Source: an uncultured Gammaproteobacteria bacterium (GTDB lineage Bacteria > Pseudomonadota > Gammaproteobacteria > Pseudomonadales > Pseudohongiellaceae). From it: 58,936 nucleotides of DNA. The DNA lies in contig CAJXIY010000008.1 in the NCBI GenBank assembly GCA_913054495.1, forward strand, positions 1 through 58,936, written 5' to 3'. Position 1 is the first letter of the stretch. Each line of letters starts with the position of its first letter. The translations under genes were made by a program, and so were the position numbers. Positions 7,675-16,688 of the stretch are shown piece by piece. The notes beneath the pieces were generated by a model that was not told where the DNA came from, ran no database searches, and worked only from the letters and a program-made list of their open reading frames with translations.

Positions 7675-9849
7675 TCAAAAGGTGGCATTGATCTTCAGCG
7701 ACATGACGACGCCACGACTGCTGCAGCGGTCCTCGATTTCCTCGATAATGCCGGCAGACAAGCGACCCAAATAACGGATACGTTCGCGGCACTGCTCGTT
7801 GTTGGTGGCGTCTCGAACATCGAAGCGAAACGAAGTGCCACCGAAGGCGATCAGTTCGGCGAAGACTGACACGTTGGGCTCCCCGAGGGAGCTGACTACA
7901 TCATCGATGTCAAAGAATTTTTGGTTGCCGTCGAAGCGGTTACTCCAGCTGGCACCGTAGTTGAGATTCCACTGTGGCAGGTCATGGCGAAAACTCAATG
8001 ACCAGCGACCGCGACTAAAGAACGCAAAGCGTCTATCGATGCCGGTGAAGGGATCCTCGATCTTCGAGTCAGCAACACTAAAGCGCGAAGATACCAACAG
8101 ATTGGGCATATTAATCATCTTCATCCTGATACTGGCATTAAGCCGCAGCCCGTACATGTCACCGTCGCCTATATTGCCATTGGCCGATTGCAGATCGTCC
8201 TCCGAAGGCGACACGTCGATACGCTCGATCACATCGTGGTGCTGGTGATACCAGATATTGCCGTCAACCACACCCACATCATCTGGCAGGCGGTATTCAG
8301 CATTCAACTCGTACTTCCAGAACCACTCCTGGGTTAGATTGGCATTACCCGCAATGGTATTGCTGTCTTCATCCTGATTGTCCGTGGCGGCGACAAAATC
8401 GCTGAAGCTCAATTGCCTGACCTGTTTTTCTATTAAGGCTCGGAGTTGAAGCGTCGATGTCAGATCATAGCGAAAATCCAATTTCGGTTTGATGAAATCG
8501 AAATCGCGTTTATTAGAAACATCGCCACTTTGCGTAATCTCAGAAAACTCATATAGCAGGGTGCTTTCCAGCGACATCCTGGGATTAAATATCCAGTTAT
8601 GAATAATAAATGGCTCGTAACGAATTTCCTCAACCGTAGAATTGGCATTGGAAACGTCAACGGGTACCAGGCCACCGAAATCCGCTGACGGCGTCCCTGT
8701 GCCGTCTGTTCCCAGTGCCAAATTTGAAGCCAGCGTAGTCTGGGCACGCTCTGCGCCAAACTCGATGTCCTGGCTTTCGAAAATATCCATGGTATAGGAC
8801 CCGCGTACAATACGCTCCTCAGTCACACTACCTGAATCCAGGAACAGGTTTTTTGTCAGGCTACCGTCGTCGGCAACATCGAAACGTTCGCGCACCGTGT
8901 CACGATTATCCTGATTGGCAATAAACAGGATCTTGAAGCGGTCCCCATTGCTGAAAAACGTTTCATAGTCACCGCCAATTTCCCAATTGTTCTGTTCTCC
9001 GGGAATAACTTCGAACTGGCGCTCGAGGGTATTGGGGATGACCGTTAAATCAGTGGTACGACGAGTCACCCTGGTAGGGTCGTCATTCTGTGAGTAGAGC
9101 GCGTTAAAGCGGGCGCTGCTACGGTCACTTATCTCATAGTCAAAATTTGCGCTCAGATCGTAGCTGGTTTGCTTGCGTATGCGATCTTCGTGCACATTAT
9201 CATTAGGCGAAAAATCCCCGAGGATACTGTCCTCATTACTCTCACTATGATCGTAGCGTGGCTCTGCAATCGCACTGAGGACGAATCCGAGGTCGCCGAG
9301 TTTATTACTATAGGAAATTGACCCTCCGGGCTGGGTCTTGGAATCCCTGTACCTATCCATATTCACTTCGATTCGAGTGCTGGCACTGGATAGCTCTTCG
9401 AACAGCACAACATTAATTACCTGGCCGCTGCCCCTAACATCCAGTTCACCGGATGTACCGCGAATAATTTGAATATAGTCGACCTGATTGGCGTTTATGC
9501 GACCCAGCACACTACTGGTTTGATTATTCTTGCCGGCCGTGCGCTTGCCATTTATCAGTATCTCGCTGCCACCACTGCCACTGCCGAAACCACGACCGCC
9601 CCGACCACCGCCACCACCTCTGAAGCCCCCACCCCCAAAACTACCACCACCAGTGGTCGAGCCCACACCAGGAATCCGATCCAGCATATCTTTGGCGGTA
9701 ATAGGTGAAAATTCGGCAAAATAGGAAGACGGGTAGAGGATAGTAGTGCCATCATCGACTGTATCCTGAGCCAATAATTGAGGAGAGCTAATGCAGGTAA
9801 ACACTGCGATAGACGCGGCTAGCGTCAGGTTACGGAATTTCAACTTCAT
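7675..9849 (-). CDS. TonB-dependent receptor-like outer-membrane protein
   Basis: A 724-residue outer-membrane receptor. It has a Sec signal peptide (residues 1-27), then a plug domain with ILINGKR and an INANQVDYIQIIRG strand pair typical of TonB-dependent receptors, then a long beta-barrel of alternating strands ending in a terminal phenylalanine, as usual for outer-membrane barrels. Between the plug start (DMLDRIPG) and ILINGKR there is a glycine/arginine-rich insertion of about 40 residues (GGGGFRGGGGGRGG is part of it). No clear TonB box was found; the short region after the signal (ILYPSSYFAEF) may serve. The substrate is unknown. The gene stands alone, with the palindromic repeats just past its stop. 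Confidence 0.85.
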   Translation of the reverse strand: MKLKFRNLTLAASIAVFTCISSPQLLAQDTVDDGTTILYPSSYFAEFSPITAKDMLDRIPGVGSTTGGGSFGGGGFRGGGGGRGGRGFGSGSGGSEILINGKRTAGKNNQTSSVLGRINANQVDYIQIIRGTSGELDVRGSGQVINVVLFEELSSASTRIEVNMDRYRDSKTQPGGSISYSNKLGDLGFVLSAIAEPRYDHSESNEDSILGDFSPNDNVHEDRIRKQTSYDLSANFDYEISDRSSARFNALYSQNDDPTRVTRRTTDLTVIPNTLERQFEVIPGEQNNWEIGGDYETFFSNGDRFKILFIANQDNRDTVRERFDVADDGSLTKNLFLDSGSVTEERIVRGSYTMDIFESQDIEFGAERAQTTLASNLALGTDGTGTPSADFGGLVPVDVSNANSTVEEIRYEPFIIHNWIFNPRMSLESTLLYEFSEITQSGDVSNKRDFDFIKPKLDFRYDLTSTLQLRALIEKQVRQLSFSDFVAATDNQDEDSNTIAGNANLTQEWFWKYELNAEYRLPDDVGVVDGNIWYHQHHDVIERIDVSPSEDDLQSANGNIGDGDMYGLRLNASIRMKMINMPNLLVSSRFSVADSKIEDPFTGIDRRFAFFSRGRWSLSFRHDLPQWNLNYGASWSNRFDGNQKFFDIDDVVSSLGEPNVSVFAELIAFGGTSFRFDVRDATNNEQCRERIRYLGRLSAGIIEEIEDRCSSRGVVMSLKINATF

Positions 9850-10122
9850 TTGCAGGGATCCTGTGATTACTCACTTATAAACGCTAAAGACAGCACATAG
9901 GTGCACGGATTATCGGCACAAACTCCTTAAATTGACCATAACTTGTAAAACTTAATTACAACTCAGGAAAGAGTTTATTGCACGATAAATACTCCAAAAA
10001 TGTGTTGCCGCAGCAATACGCCCCACCCAATCGAAATTGGTGGATGCAGGGAGCATAAAAATTCAGACCGCTTAAACGGGTGATCGCCACGATTGCGTTT
10101 AGTCAATTATAGTGATACACCA

Positions 10123-10145
10123 TCGATTTGACGGGTCAAAATCGA
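10123..10145. promoter_or_regulatory. inverted repeat, possible operator
   Basis: TCGATTTGA at 10123 and TCAAAATCGA ending at 10145 form an inverted repeat around CGGG with one bulged base. It lies about 70 bases upstream of the ATG at 10212, a usual place for a regulator site. Regulator unknown. Confidence 0.3.
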
Positions 10146-10152
10146 CTTGGGT

Positions 10153-10172
10153 AATTTCCTTGCAAGGAAATT
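10153..10172. promoter_or_regulatory. perfect 20-base palindrome, possible operator
   Basis: The sequence AATTTCCTTGCAAGGAAATT is a perfect dyad with no loop. It lies about 40 bases before the ATG at 10212. Loopless palindromes of this length usually bind dimeric regulators. No poly-T follows, so a terminator is unlikely. Confidence 0.4.
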
Positions 10173-10211
10173 TGCAGAGTAATTGCCCGGTATCAAGTGG
10201 AGAACACCGGT

Positions 10212-11641
10212 ATGTCTAGTCTAACTGACGATCTCGATGCGAATATTGCAGACGAGGAAGGAACCAGGAAACCACTCTCACGGGTACGGTTGTCAAAAAA
10301 CCTGATTTGGCTCGTCGCGCTTCCTGGATCGATAGGTGGCTTACTCACCTGGGTCCTGGGCAATGGTGTCTCTGCCGATCTGGATTCTCTTTAATTCTTA
10401 AATCCAGTCATTGCGATGCTGCTGGGTGCGATCGCCGGCTTTGTGCTGGTCGTTGTCTTGAGCAATACCAACAGAGAAGACACAGCTCGCCTCGTTACTC
10501 TAGCCTTTCTGGCTGGAGTGGCCTATGAACCCATCGTTATCAATGGTCTCGAGGCGATCGGATTGTCCCGATCCGATGGCCAGGCGCTACTCAGCGCCGA
10601 AGCTAGCACCCGCGTTAGCGCTGATGCTGTGGATTTTGAAGAGTTGTTCACCGAACTGAATGAAAAACTGGAACAAGAAGACACTAATCGAGTAGCCGGT
10701 GAATTGGCCGCGATAGCTGCAAGCATTCAAACTAACCTGCAGACTTTAAGTCAGGAGGAAAGAGACAGGATTCTGGGTCCTCTCATCGAAGAACTACAAA
10801 ATCGCTTACCGCGCGATCAAGAAGAATTCGTGTTCAATATTTTGCGAAATGCGTCCATCCAAATCGATTCTTACATCGTAATTGATGAAGCCGACTTTTT
10901 TTACAACCCGCTGGATCAAATAGTACCGGCGCGCCTGATGACGCCCCACCCTATAGCGATCCAGAGCCATTGTCATTGATGAATGCGGACTACACCCTAA
11001 CGACTCGAGAATTAAACGTACATTGGATTCCAATTGAGATAACGGCGCTGGATGACTATGTGATAACGGTGATCAATCAGGATATTGACTTGGTTGCAGG
11101 TTTATATGGTGCAGTCAGTTTGCTATTGATTCTATCCGATGACGATTCCGCGGGAAATTTGAACCCGGAAATTTCTGTAAGGCTGATACCTGGCATCTAT
11201 TACCTGCGTATTACCAGCTACTCCGGTAGTTTGTTCAGTAGCGCCGAGTTAAAGATTCGCGGCACTGCCATTGCCGCGGCAATTGAATTACCCGAAACCG
11301 TTGCTGAGTTGCAATTAGATTCACCATTTTCATATGCTGTACCAGAGAACCCGTCGCTCGAGATTTGGCTCGCATTTACTATCGAGAATCCGGCCTCATA
11401 TGCTATTCGACCAACCGGAGATTTAGATTTGAATGACTTGGTGGCCGAACTTTATCAGCTGTCCGATGACGAGTTGCAACTGATTGCTGAAGATGATGAT
11501 TCTGCGACAGACTATAATCCGGAAATTCTAATCGACCTCGAAAGCCAGACCTATTACTTGAAGATAAAGGACTTCTGGGGCGAAGCAGTGAACAACTTTT
11601 CCGTACTCGTCGAGGCCGATCCAGGGATGAAATTGAACTAG
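10212..11641 (+). pseudogene. interrupted membrane protein with two PPC-like repeats
   Basis: One gene broken twice. The ATG at 10212 has GGAG nine bases upstream. Frame 1 is read to an in-frame TAA at 10392-10394, then continues in the same frame through a second hydrophobic helix (MLLGAIAGFVLVVVL) and an acidic helical linker. At a run of seven T (10896-10902) the frame must change by one base to continue; the new frame gives a coherent proline-rich linker and two similar C-terminal modules, each with DDDSA..(N/Y)NPEI then YYL(R/K)I, resembling pre-peptidase C-terminal (PPC) domains. The whole would be about 475 residues: two N-terminal membrane helices and a probable extracytoplasmic sensing or binding tail. 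The stop plus frameshift suggest decay or consensus error. Function unknown. Confidence 0.6.
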
Positions 11642-11690
11642 GGGATCTGTTCTGTCTATGGCTCGACCGCGGGGCGTCGCGCAACTCGAA

Positions 11691-12841
11691 TTAGCTGGTT
11701 AAAACCAGATTTGCCAGCGCATATGCCACCGCACTTGCCAGGGCCGCTACCGGTAGAGTAATTAGCCAGGACAACAGGATGCTTCTGACCACCTTGCCAT
11801 TCTGTTTCTTGCCTAGCACGCCGATGCCGAAGATAGCCCCGAGCGAGACGTGGGTGGTGGAAACAGGTACACCAAACTTGCTGGCAATGATCACCAGGAA
11901 GCTGGTGACCAGGTTAGCCGAGAATCCCTGTCCATGATTGATCGTAGAAATCTTCTTGCTCATGGTTGTGGCCACACGATAAGCGGAGAGCAGACCACCG
12001 ACAGCCATCGCCGCTGCGATCAAAATCATGCTGATTCGAATTTCCAGTGTTGCCGCCGCCACCAGCAAACCTGCTATCTTTGGAGTGTCATTGAGGCCAC
12101 GGGCGAAAGATACGGCTGCGGCGCTGAGCACATGACCGGCATCGAGTATTTTTTGCAGTGCAATCCCCCAGACTCGATCTGTGTAGAGGTCTACACATTC
12201 GCTGCTGTCAGCGATCGTGAGCTGAGGGCTGAATTGACGATATTCCCCCACAGTGGCATCGACGCGTCCCATCTCCGCGGTTACCAGGCTGCGAATCGGC
12301 ACGAATTCCTTCTTCTCGCCGACACAGATACAGCTTTCCTTGGTCAGGCCCAGTGCCTTACGGCATCGATTAAACAGGTAATAAACACTCATGCTCAAGG
12401 CGAAGGCGATAAACGGATTCAGCAGCAACGGTATCAGGAAGGTACCCGAAAGATTATAAAAATTGACTTCCCCGGCAGCCGCGATGATGCCGGCCCCCAG
12501 CAGACCACCAATCAGGCTATGAGTAGTGGAGATGGGAAGCCCCAGACGAGTGGCGACCAGCACCGTTGCGCCGGCGCCAACCCCACCGCAATGAGGAAAT
12601 GAACGGTACCGGCTATATCATCGGGCACCAGCCCCTTGCCGGAAAAACTGCTCACCAGAGACTGGGCTAAAAAAATTGCAGAGATGGAGCCAATGAATGT
12701 CGCGATGGTGACGATGGTAATCGCTGATTTATAGCTTAAGACCCCACTACCATACAGTGTGGCAACACCTTTGAAGTTGTCGTTAGCACCGTTGTTATAG
12801 GCGAGAAAAAGCGTGGATAAAACTAGGGCAATGATTAGCAT
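11691..12841 (-). pseudogene. PiT-family inorganic phosphate transporter, frameshifted
   Basis: Two reading frames together make one PiT (PHO4) phosphate permease of about 383 residues. The N-terminal part (12841 down to about 12581) has the family motif AYNNGANDNFKG and two membrane helices; the rest from about 12580 gives LGLPISTTHSLIGG and later the second repeat, with GLNDTPKIAG and FGVPVSTTHV. The frame changes at a run of four C on the plus strand (12581-12584): a fifth base would restore IAVGVGAGATVLVATRLG. The transporter normally imports phosphate or metal-phosphate with protons or sodium at the inner membrane. The lesion is a one-base homopolymer contraction, so either recent inactivation or a consensus error is possible. 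No phoU-like partner is adjacent. Confidence 0.75.
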
Positions 12842-12950
12842 CGATTATGTTTTTACAATTGAAACAGAGTTAAAACCACAGGACGCAATCCGCGACTGAG
12901 CTTATCTAGGGAGTAGACCGAGAAGAGGCTGCTTATATTGCACAAATCGG

Positions 12951-12970
12951 GGACAGACTTTAGTCTGTCC
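12951..12970. terminator. perfect hairpin after serine hydrolase gene
   Basis: GGACAGACT and AGTCTGTCC form a perfect 9-base stem with a TT loop, 10 bases beyond the stop of the minus-strand gene at 12980. There is no T tract on either side, so it may be a weak terminator. It also resembles the GGGGACAGAC end of the palindromic repeat at 19818 and could be a remnant of that family. Confidence 0.4.
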
Positions 12971-12979
12971 TCAACGCAT

Positions 12980-14230
12980 TTATAGAGGATTGTAAATCAG
13001 CTCCCGCATGGCCGCATGTACCTCCAGCGAGTAGAGAATATCGTCGTTCTGAATCATGCCCACAAAGACAATATTTTCCACAGGGTCGATCCAGAACCAG
13101 GTTCCTGCTATGCCCCACCACCAATGTGTGCCGACTGGCGCCCCATTGTATTTTTCTGAATCATTGACGATGGCAAAGTCAACACCAAACACATTACCCG
13201 GATACAATTGACCGATGTTTTCCACCGCGTCCGGCAATTGATTCGAGCGCATGATCTGAACAGCTTCTTCGGAAAGAATGCGCTTGCCATTGAGGCTGCC
13301 ACCATTTAATTGCATCTGCGCAAATTTCATATAGTCGCTGGCCGTGGAAGTAAGACCACCACCACCGGAGAAGAATTTGGGCTCGTTTAAAAACGCACCT
13401 CTATCGGTGCGGGTGAGCTTGCCATCAGCGCCCGGCCGGTATTGCCGTGCCAATCGTTCCGCTTTATCTGCCATCACATAGAAGCCGGTATCTACCATGC
13501 CCAGTGGGCCAAAGATGCGCTCCTGCAGAAACACGTCGAAGCTCTGGCCTGAGAGTACTTCCACCAGGTAGCCCTGCACGTCCACGGAAATACTGTAAAC
13601 CCACTGGGTTCCAGGCTGGTGGCCTAAGGGAATATGTCCCAGCGCCGGAATACTCTCGGCCAGGGTATAGTTAGGCAGATTGTTGATGCCTACCTTGGAG
13701 TAGGCTTCGGCGACTGGCCCCCGGGACAACGGCGGGGTATACAGCAAGCCACCGGTGTGGCTCATCAGTTCACGAATCGTCATGGCGTGATTGGCAGGCT
13801 CGGTTTCGAAAGAGCCATCTTCGTTTTGCGACTTGAAGACTGTCATGCCGGCGAGCTGAGGCAGGTGTTTTTCCACCGGATCACTTAGCTGAAACTTGCC
13901 TTCGTCGTACAGGATCATCAGGGCGGTGCCCGTCACCGGTTTGGTCATGGAAAAAATACGGAAGATAGAGTCGGTGCTCATGGGCACCTTGTCTTCCACA
14001 TTCTGATAGCCAAAGGCCTGATTCATCTGAATCTCGCCATCCTTGGTTACCATGGCAACCACACCGGATAACTTGCCTGCGTCTACCCGTGCCAGAAGAT
14101 CGGCGGCGATCGCATCGAGCCGGCTCTGTTCTATGTCGGCGCTGGCGACACTGACCAGGAACATGGCGATAACCATGCAGATGATCCTTGCCCGCGAGCG
14201 CAAGACTGGAGCGGTAATAATATGGAACAT
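12980..14230 (-). CDS. exported serine hydrolase (class C beta-lactamase-like)
   Basis: A 416-residue member of the beta-lactamase/EstB/DD-peptidase family. The ATG is preceded by AGAGGA and a hydrophobic N-terminal segment (residues 16-31) acts as signal peptide. The catalytic motif SMTK is at residues 94-97 (SxxK), followed by a tyrosine motif in QWVYSIS and a tryptophan-rich GTHWWWGIAG near the C-terminus in place of the KTG box. This pattern fits esterases and transesterases rather than true beta-lactamases. It is a single gene between the phosphate transporter and the next operon. Substrate unknown. Confidence 0.85.
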   Translation of the reverse strand: MFHIITAPVLRSRARIICMVIAMFLVSVASADIEQSRLDAIAADLLARVDAGKLSGVVAMVTKDGEIQMNQAFGYQNVEDKVPMSTDSIFRIFSMTKPVTGTALMILYDEGKFQLSDPVEKHLPQLAGMTVFKSQNEDGSFETEPANHAMTIRELMSHTGGLLYTPPLSRGPVAEAYSKVGINNLPNYTLAESIPALGHIPLGHQPGTQWVYSISVDVQGYLVEVLSGQSFDVFLQERIFGPLGMVDTGFYVMADKAERLARQYRPGADGKLTRTDRGAFLNEPKFFSGGGGLTSTASDYMKFAQMQLNGGSLNGKRILSEEAVQIMRSNQLPDAVENIGQLYPGNVFGVDFAIVNDSEKYNGAPVGTHWWWGIAGTWFWIDPVENIVFVGMIQNDDILYSLEVHAAMRELIYNPL

Positions 14231-14343
14231 AATGCTGTCCTCTCGCTAATTTAGGGCAAGGTAGCTGTAGAATTACCGCGGGTCAAGTCTCCACTCGCGA
14301 TGCCGGGGCCAGAGCATACCTGCCTATGCAGATGGCTAACTTC

Positions 14344-15210
14344 CTACTCGACCACATCGACTCTGACATAGCCGTTGGTCCAACAGCAGTAAAACTCAAA
14401 CCCGTAGGTCGGATTCCCTTGCTGCTCGGTGTCATTGATTGCCTGCACACGAAGCACGTAAGAGCCTGCCTGGTCAAAAGTCGCAGTGGTAGTCGCTGTC
14501 CCATTCGCTACATCCAGTCGTAACTCGGCTGGGCTGAATTCCACCTGTCCCGGACCCTGGTGCAGGCTCCAGCCCAACCAGGTACCGGTTTCGGGGTGCA
14601 TGATACGAGCAATCAAAGGTAGCGGTTCTCCCACCTTGGCGATGCGGGGGCCTTCCCATAAGCCCTTGCGTCCTCTGAAATTCGGTGGATCATCGTTCAG
14701 GCTCAAATATGGCGCCACCGTGTCACGGCCTGTTGTGAATTCTTCGTCGAGGACATAAGCAGGCAATAGCCAGCCTGGCACTTCCAACCTGTCACCCTGG
14801 GTTTCAAGCGTCCAGAGAATTTTTGAATCTCCGAAATCTTCAGGGACGATTACGGAGAAAACACACCAGTGGTGGCGGAAGGCGCGGGTAAGAGTTGGAT
14901 TCGGCACCGGGTCGAAATGGGTGGGCTGCACGCCATCATACAGGGCCGGTTCAAGCTTGTTAGCCTCGCCAAGAGGAACATCCAGGGACTGTTCGGTGTT
15001 CATATTGAAATAGCCGAAACAGAGCGTATAAGTACCATCGGCATTGGGAAACCAGCCATCGAACAGCGGAATAACGTTCTGGCCACTGGCTTGCAGAGGG
15101 GCTGAATTGAAAAGATCGAGGCTCGTCGAAGTCTGCGCCGCCAATGAGCTGGCAGCGCTCACCCCAAGGGTGAGCAGCAGCAATGCTGCGCTTTTACGAT
15201 TCATTCCCAT
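14344..15210 (-). CDS. exported protein of unknown function
   Basis: A 288-residue protein with a Sec signal peptide (residues 1-25, ending SSLAAQT). The mature part is rich in beta structure: a segment with FDGWFPNADGTYTLCFGYFNM and, near the C-terminus, an immunoglobulin-like pattern (ATTTATFDQAGSYVLRVQAIND). A late YCCW pair could form a disulfide or bind metal. It starts six bases after the stop of the heme protein at 15217-16572, so they form a pair. It may be a partner subunit or cell-surface companion of that protein; no known family is recognised. Confidence 0.65.
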   Translation of the reverse strand: MGMNRKSAALLLLTLGVSAASSLAAQTSTSLDLFNSAPLQASGQNVIPLFDGWFPNADGTYTLCFGYFNMNTEQSLDVPLGEANKLEPALYDGVQPTHFDPVPNPTLTRAFRHHWCVFSVIVPEDFGDSKILWTLETQGDRLEVPGWLLPAYVLDEEFTTGRDTVAPYLSLNDDPPNFRGRKGLWEGPRIAKVGEPLPLIARIMHPETGTWLGWSLHQGPGQVEFSPAELRLDVANGTATTTATFDQAGSYVLRVQAINDTEQQGNPTYGFEFYCCWTNGYVRVDVVE

Positions 15211-15216
15211 TACTGA

Positions 15217-16572
15217 CTAGGGTCCGTTTTGTGCAGTCAATCTGCCTCGTCGCTCGGCGCTTAGGCGCTCAAACTGATCGTCTGTTAGATAGGTAATGCC
15301 TAACCACAAATGAGACATCTCATCCACACCCCGCTGGCCGAACACCACCCATTGTCGAGGATCCGGATTGTTGGGATTGGCGCCGGTGTTGTCCCAGGTG
15401 GACGTAATTATCAACCGGGTACCCTTGGGTAATAAGGGCGCCGCGTCGTCGTCAAATTTATAGGAGATCTGCCAGTTATGATTATACTTATCCACGCGCG
15501 CCAGCATTTCACTGCGGCCATCGGGGTATATCGCTTCCAGTGACTGGGCTCTGCCACGCATGTGCATATGCGGCCGGAAGCTGGTTATGAGTGCCGGTCG
15601 ATCCAGGACCCGGACACCCTGTTGGGATTTAATGGAATGAGGTGGCAATAATAGATCGCCTGCCCACAAACCACCGGGCCCGGTATCGGCGGCGAAAAAT
15701 TGCTCGCCCCTGGTCTCAAATTCTGGTTTATAGCCTTTGGGGTAGAGCCAGACTGCCGCTTCAGCCTGTTCGTTTCGCACTTCCTGGGCGATGGGGAAAT
15801 AGTGAAGATTCCAGGTAATCTGTCCGCTTGGATAGATTAGCATGCCGGTGCCTTCGGGAAACAGATCACCACTCTTGCCAACGCCCTGTCTGCCAACCGG
15901 GCCCGAGGCTCGACCACCGTGTCCATCTTCCGATGTGAGCGTCGCGTGGCCGTGATGAAGTACCTTAACCCCAAGAGGATAGCTACCCTTTAATTCCGTG
16001 GCCCGCACATAACGCGGCCCATCGATCAAGCCTTCAAAGGGGGTGTTGCGCACCCACCATTGATCCTGGGCATTGGGGGCAATCGTATAGGGAGGCGCCT
16101 TGACGACGAAATCCGGTGGACCGAGCAATTCGGCCATCTGCCATTGGGCGCCGTTAGGCAAAGCCGGCATAGGTGGCAACGCGGATGGGTCGCCCTCCGG
16201 AGAACCGGACTCTACCCAGGCCACGATAGTGGCAATCTGCTCATCCGAGAGCGAGATGTCATTCTTGTAGTTCTGGATGCCGGTGGTCTTGTCCAGGTGC
16301 CAGGGCGGCATTTCTCTAGCCTGTACCTTGTAACTTATCAGGCCTGCCCAGGGCTTTACGTCGGCATAGTCAAGCAGCGGCATCGGCCCGATGCCTTCAG
16401 GGTTATGGCAACTGGCACACTTTTCAAACAGTATCGGCGCAACATCCACGGTGAAGGTGGGAGCGAATTTTGCCGCCTGTGTATTCCACGGAAGCAGCAG
16501 GCAGGCGAGCAGCAAGGCTGGGCGAGTGGCACCAAAAATTCCTACTCGAAATCTAAAATTGCTTTTCATCAA
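15217..16572 (-). CDS. c-type cytochrome fused to copper monooxygenase-like domain
   Basis: A 451-residue exported protein. After a signal peptide (residues 1-33) comes a cytochrome c domain with CASCH at 52-56 and MPLLDYADVKPW/MPPW motifs, then SDEQIATIVAWVESG, which ends the heme domain near residue 125. The C-terminal 300 residues resemble the copper type II ascorbate-dependent monooxygenase fold, with HHGHAT and HMHMRG histidine motifs that could bind copper. Such fusions are known in proteobacteria but their substrates are largely unknown. It is followed by the exported partner at 15210 and lies downstream of the Mo hydroxylase genes (116 bases), so it could be that enzyme's electron acceptor. 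That link is inferred. Confidence 0.8.
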   Translation of the reverse strand: MMKSNFRFRVGIFGATRPALLLACLLLPWNTQAAKFAPTFTVDVAPILFEKCASCHNPEGIGPMPLLDYADVKPWAGLISYKVQAREMPPWHLDKTTGIQNYKNDISLSDEQIATIVAWVESGSPEGDPSALPPMPALPNGAQWQMAELLGPPDFVVKAPPYTIAPNAQDQWWVRNTPFEGLIDGPRYVRATELKGSYPLGVKVLHHGHATLTSEDGHGGRASGPVGRQGVGKSGDLFPEGTGMLIYPSGQITWNLHYFPIAQEVRNEQAEAAVWLYPKGYKPEFETRGEQFFAADTGPGGLWAGDLLLPPHSIKSQQGVRVLDRPALITSFRPHMHMRGRAQSLEAIYPDGRSEMLARVDKYNHNWQISYKFDDDAAPLLPKGTRLIITSTWDNTGANPNNPDPRQWVVFGQRGVDEMSHLWLGITYLTDDQFERLSAERRGRLTAQNGP

Positions 16573-16688
16573 CGGATTCTCCCAAATTCTGGAACGGACA
16601 GCATAAGATCTAGGTAACTAATTATATATTACAGCCCGAACTGTCAGCAGCCAAGTGCTGCTTGTTAAGCCCACTATCAAATCCAGCA

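Larger units (their letters stand above)
9850..10211 (+). other. non-coding interval between divergent genes
   Basis: This gap lies between the divergently read TonB receptor and the broken membrane gene. It contains two dyad symmetries near the rightward gene, listed separately, and a weak hairpin at 10024-10044. No ORF worth calling was seen. Promoters for both neighbours must lie here. Confidence 0.5.

Noticed and set aside
10896-10902. Programmed -1 frameshift at T7
   Set aside because: The zero-frame codons do not form a normal X XXY YYZ slip site and the gene already has a separate stop, so a lesion is more likely.
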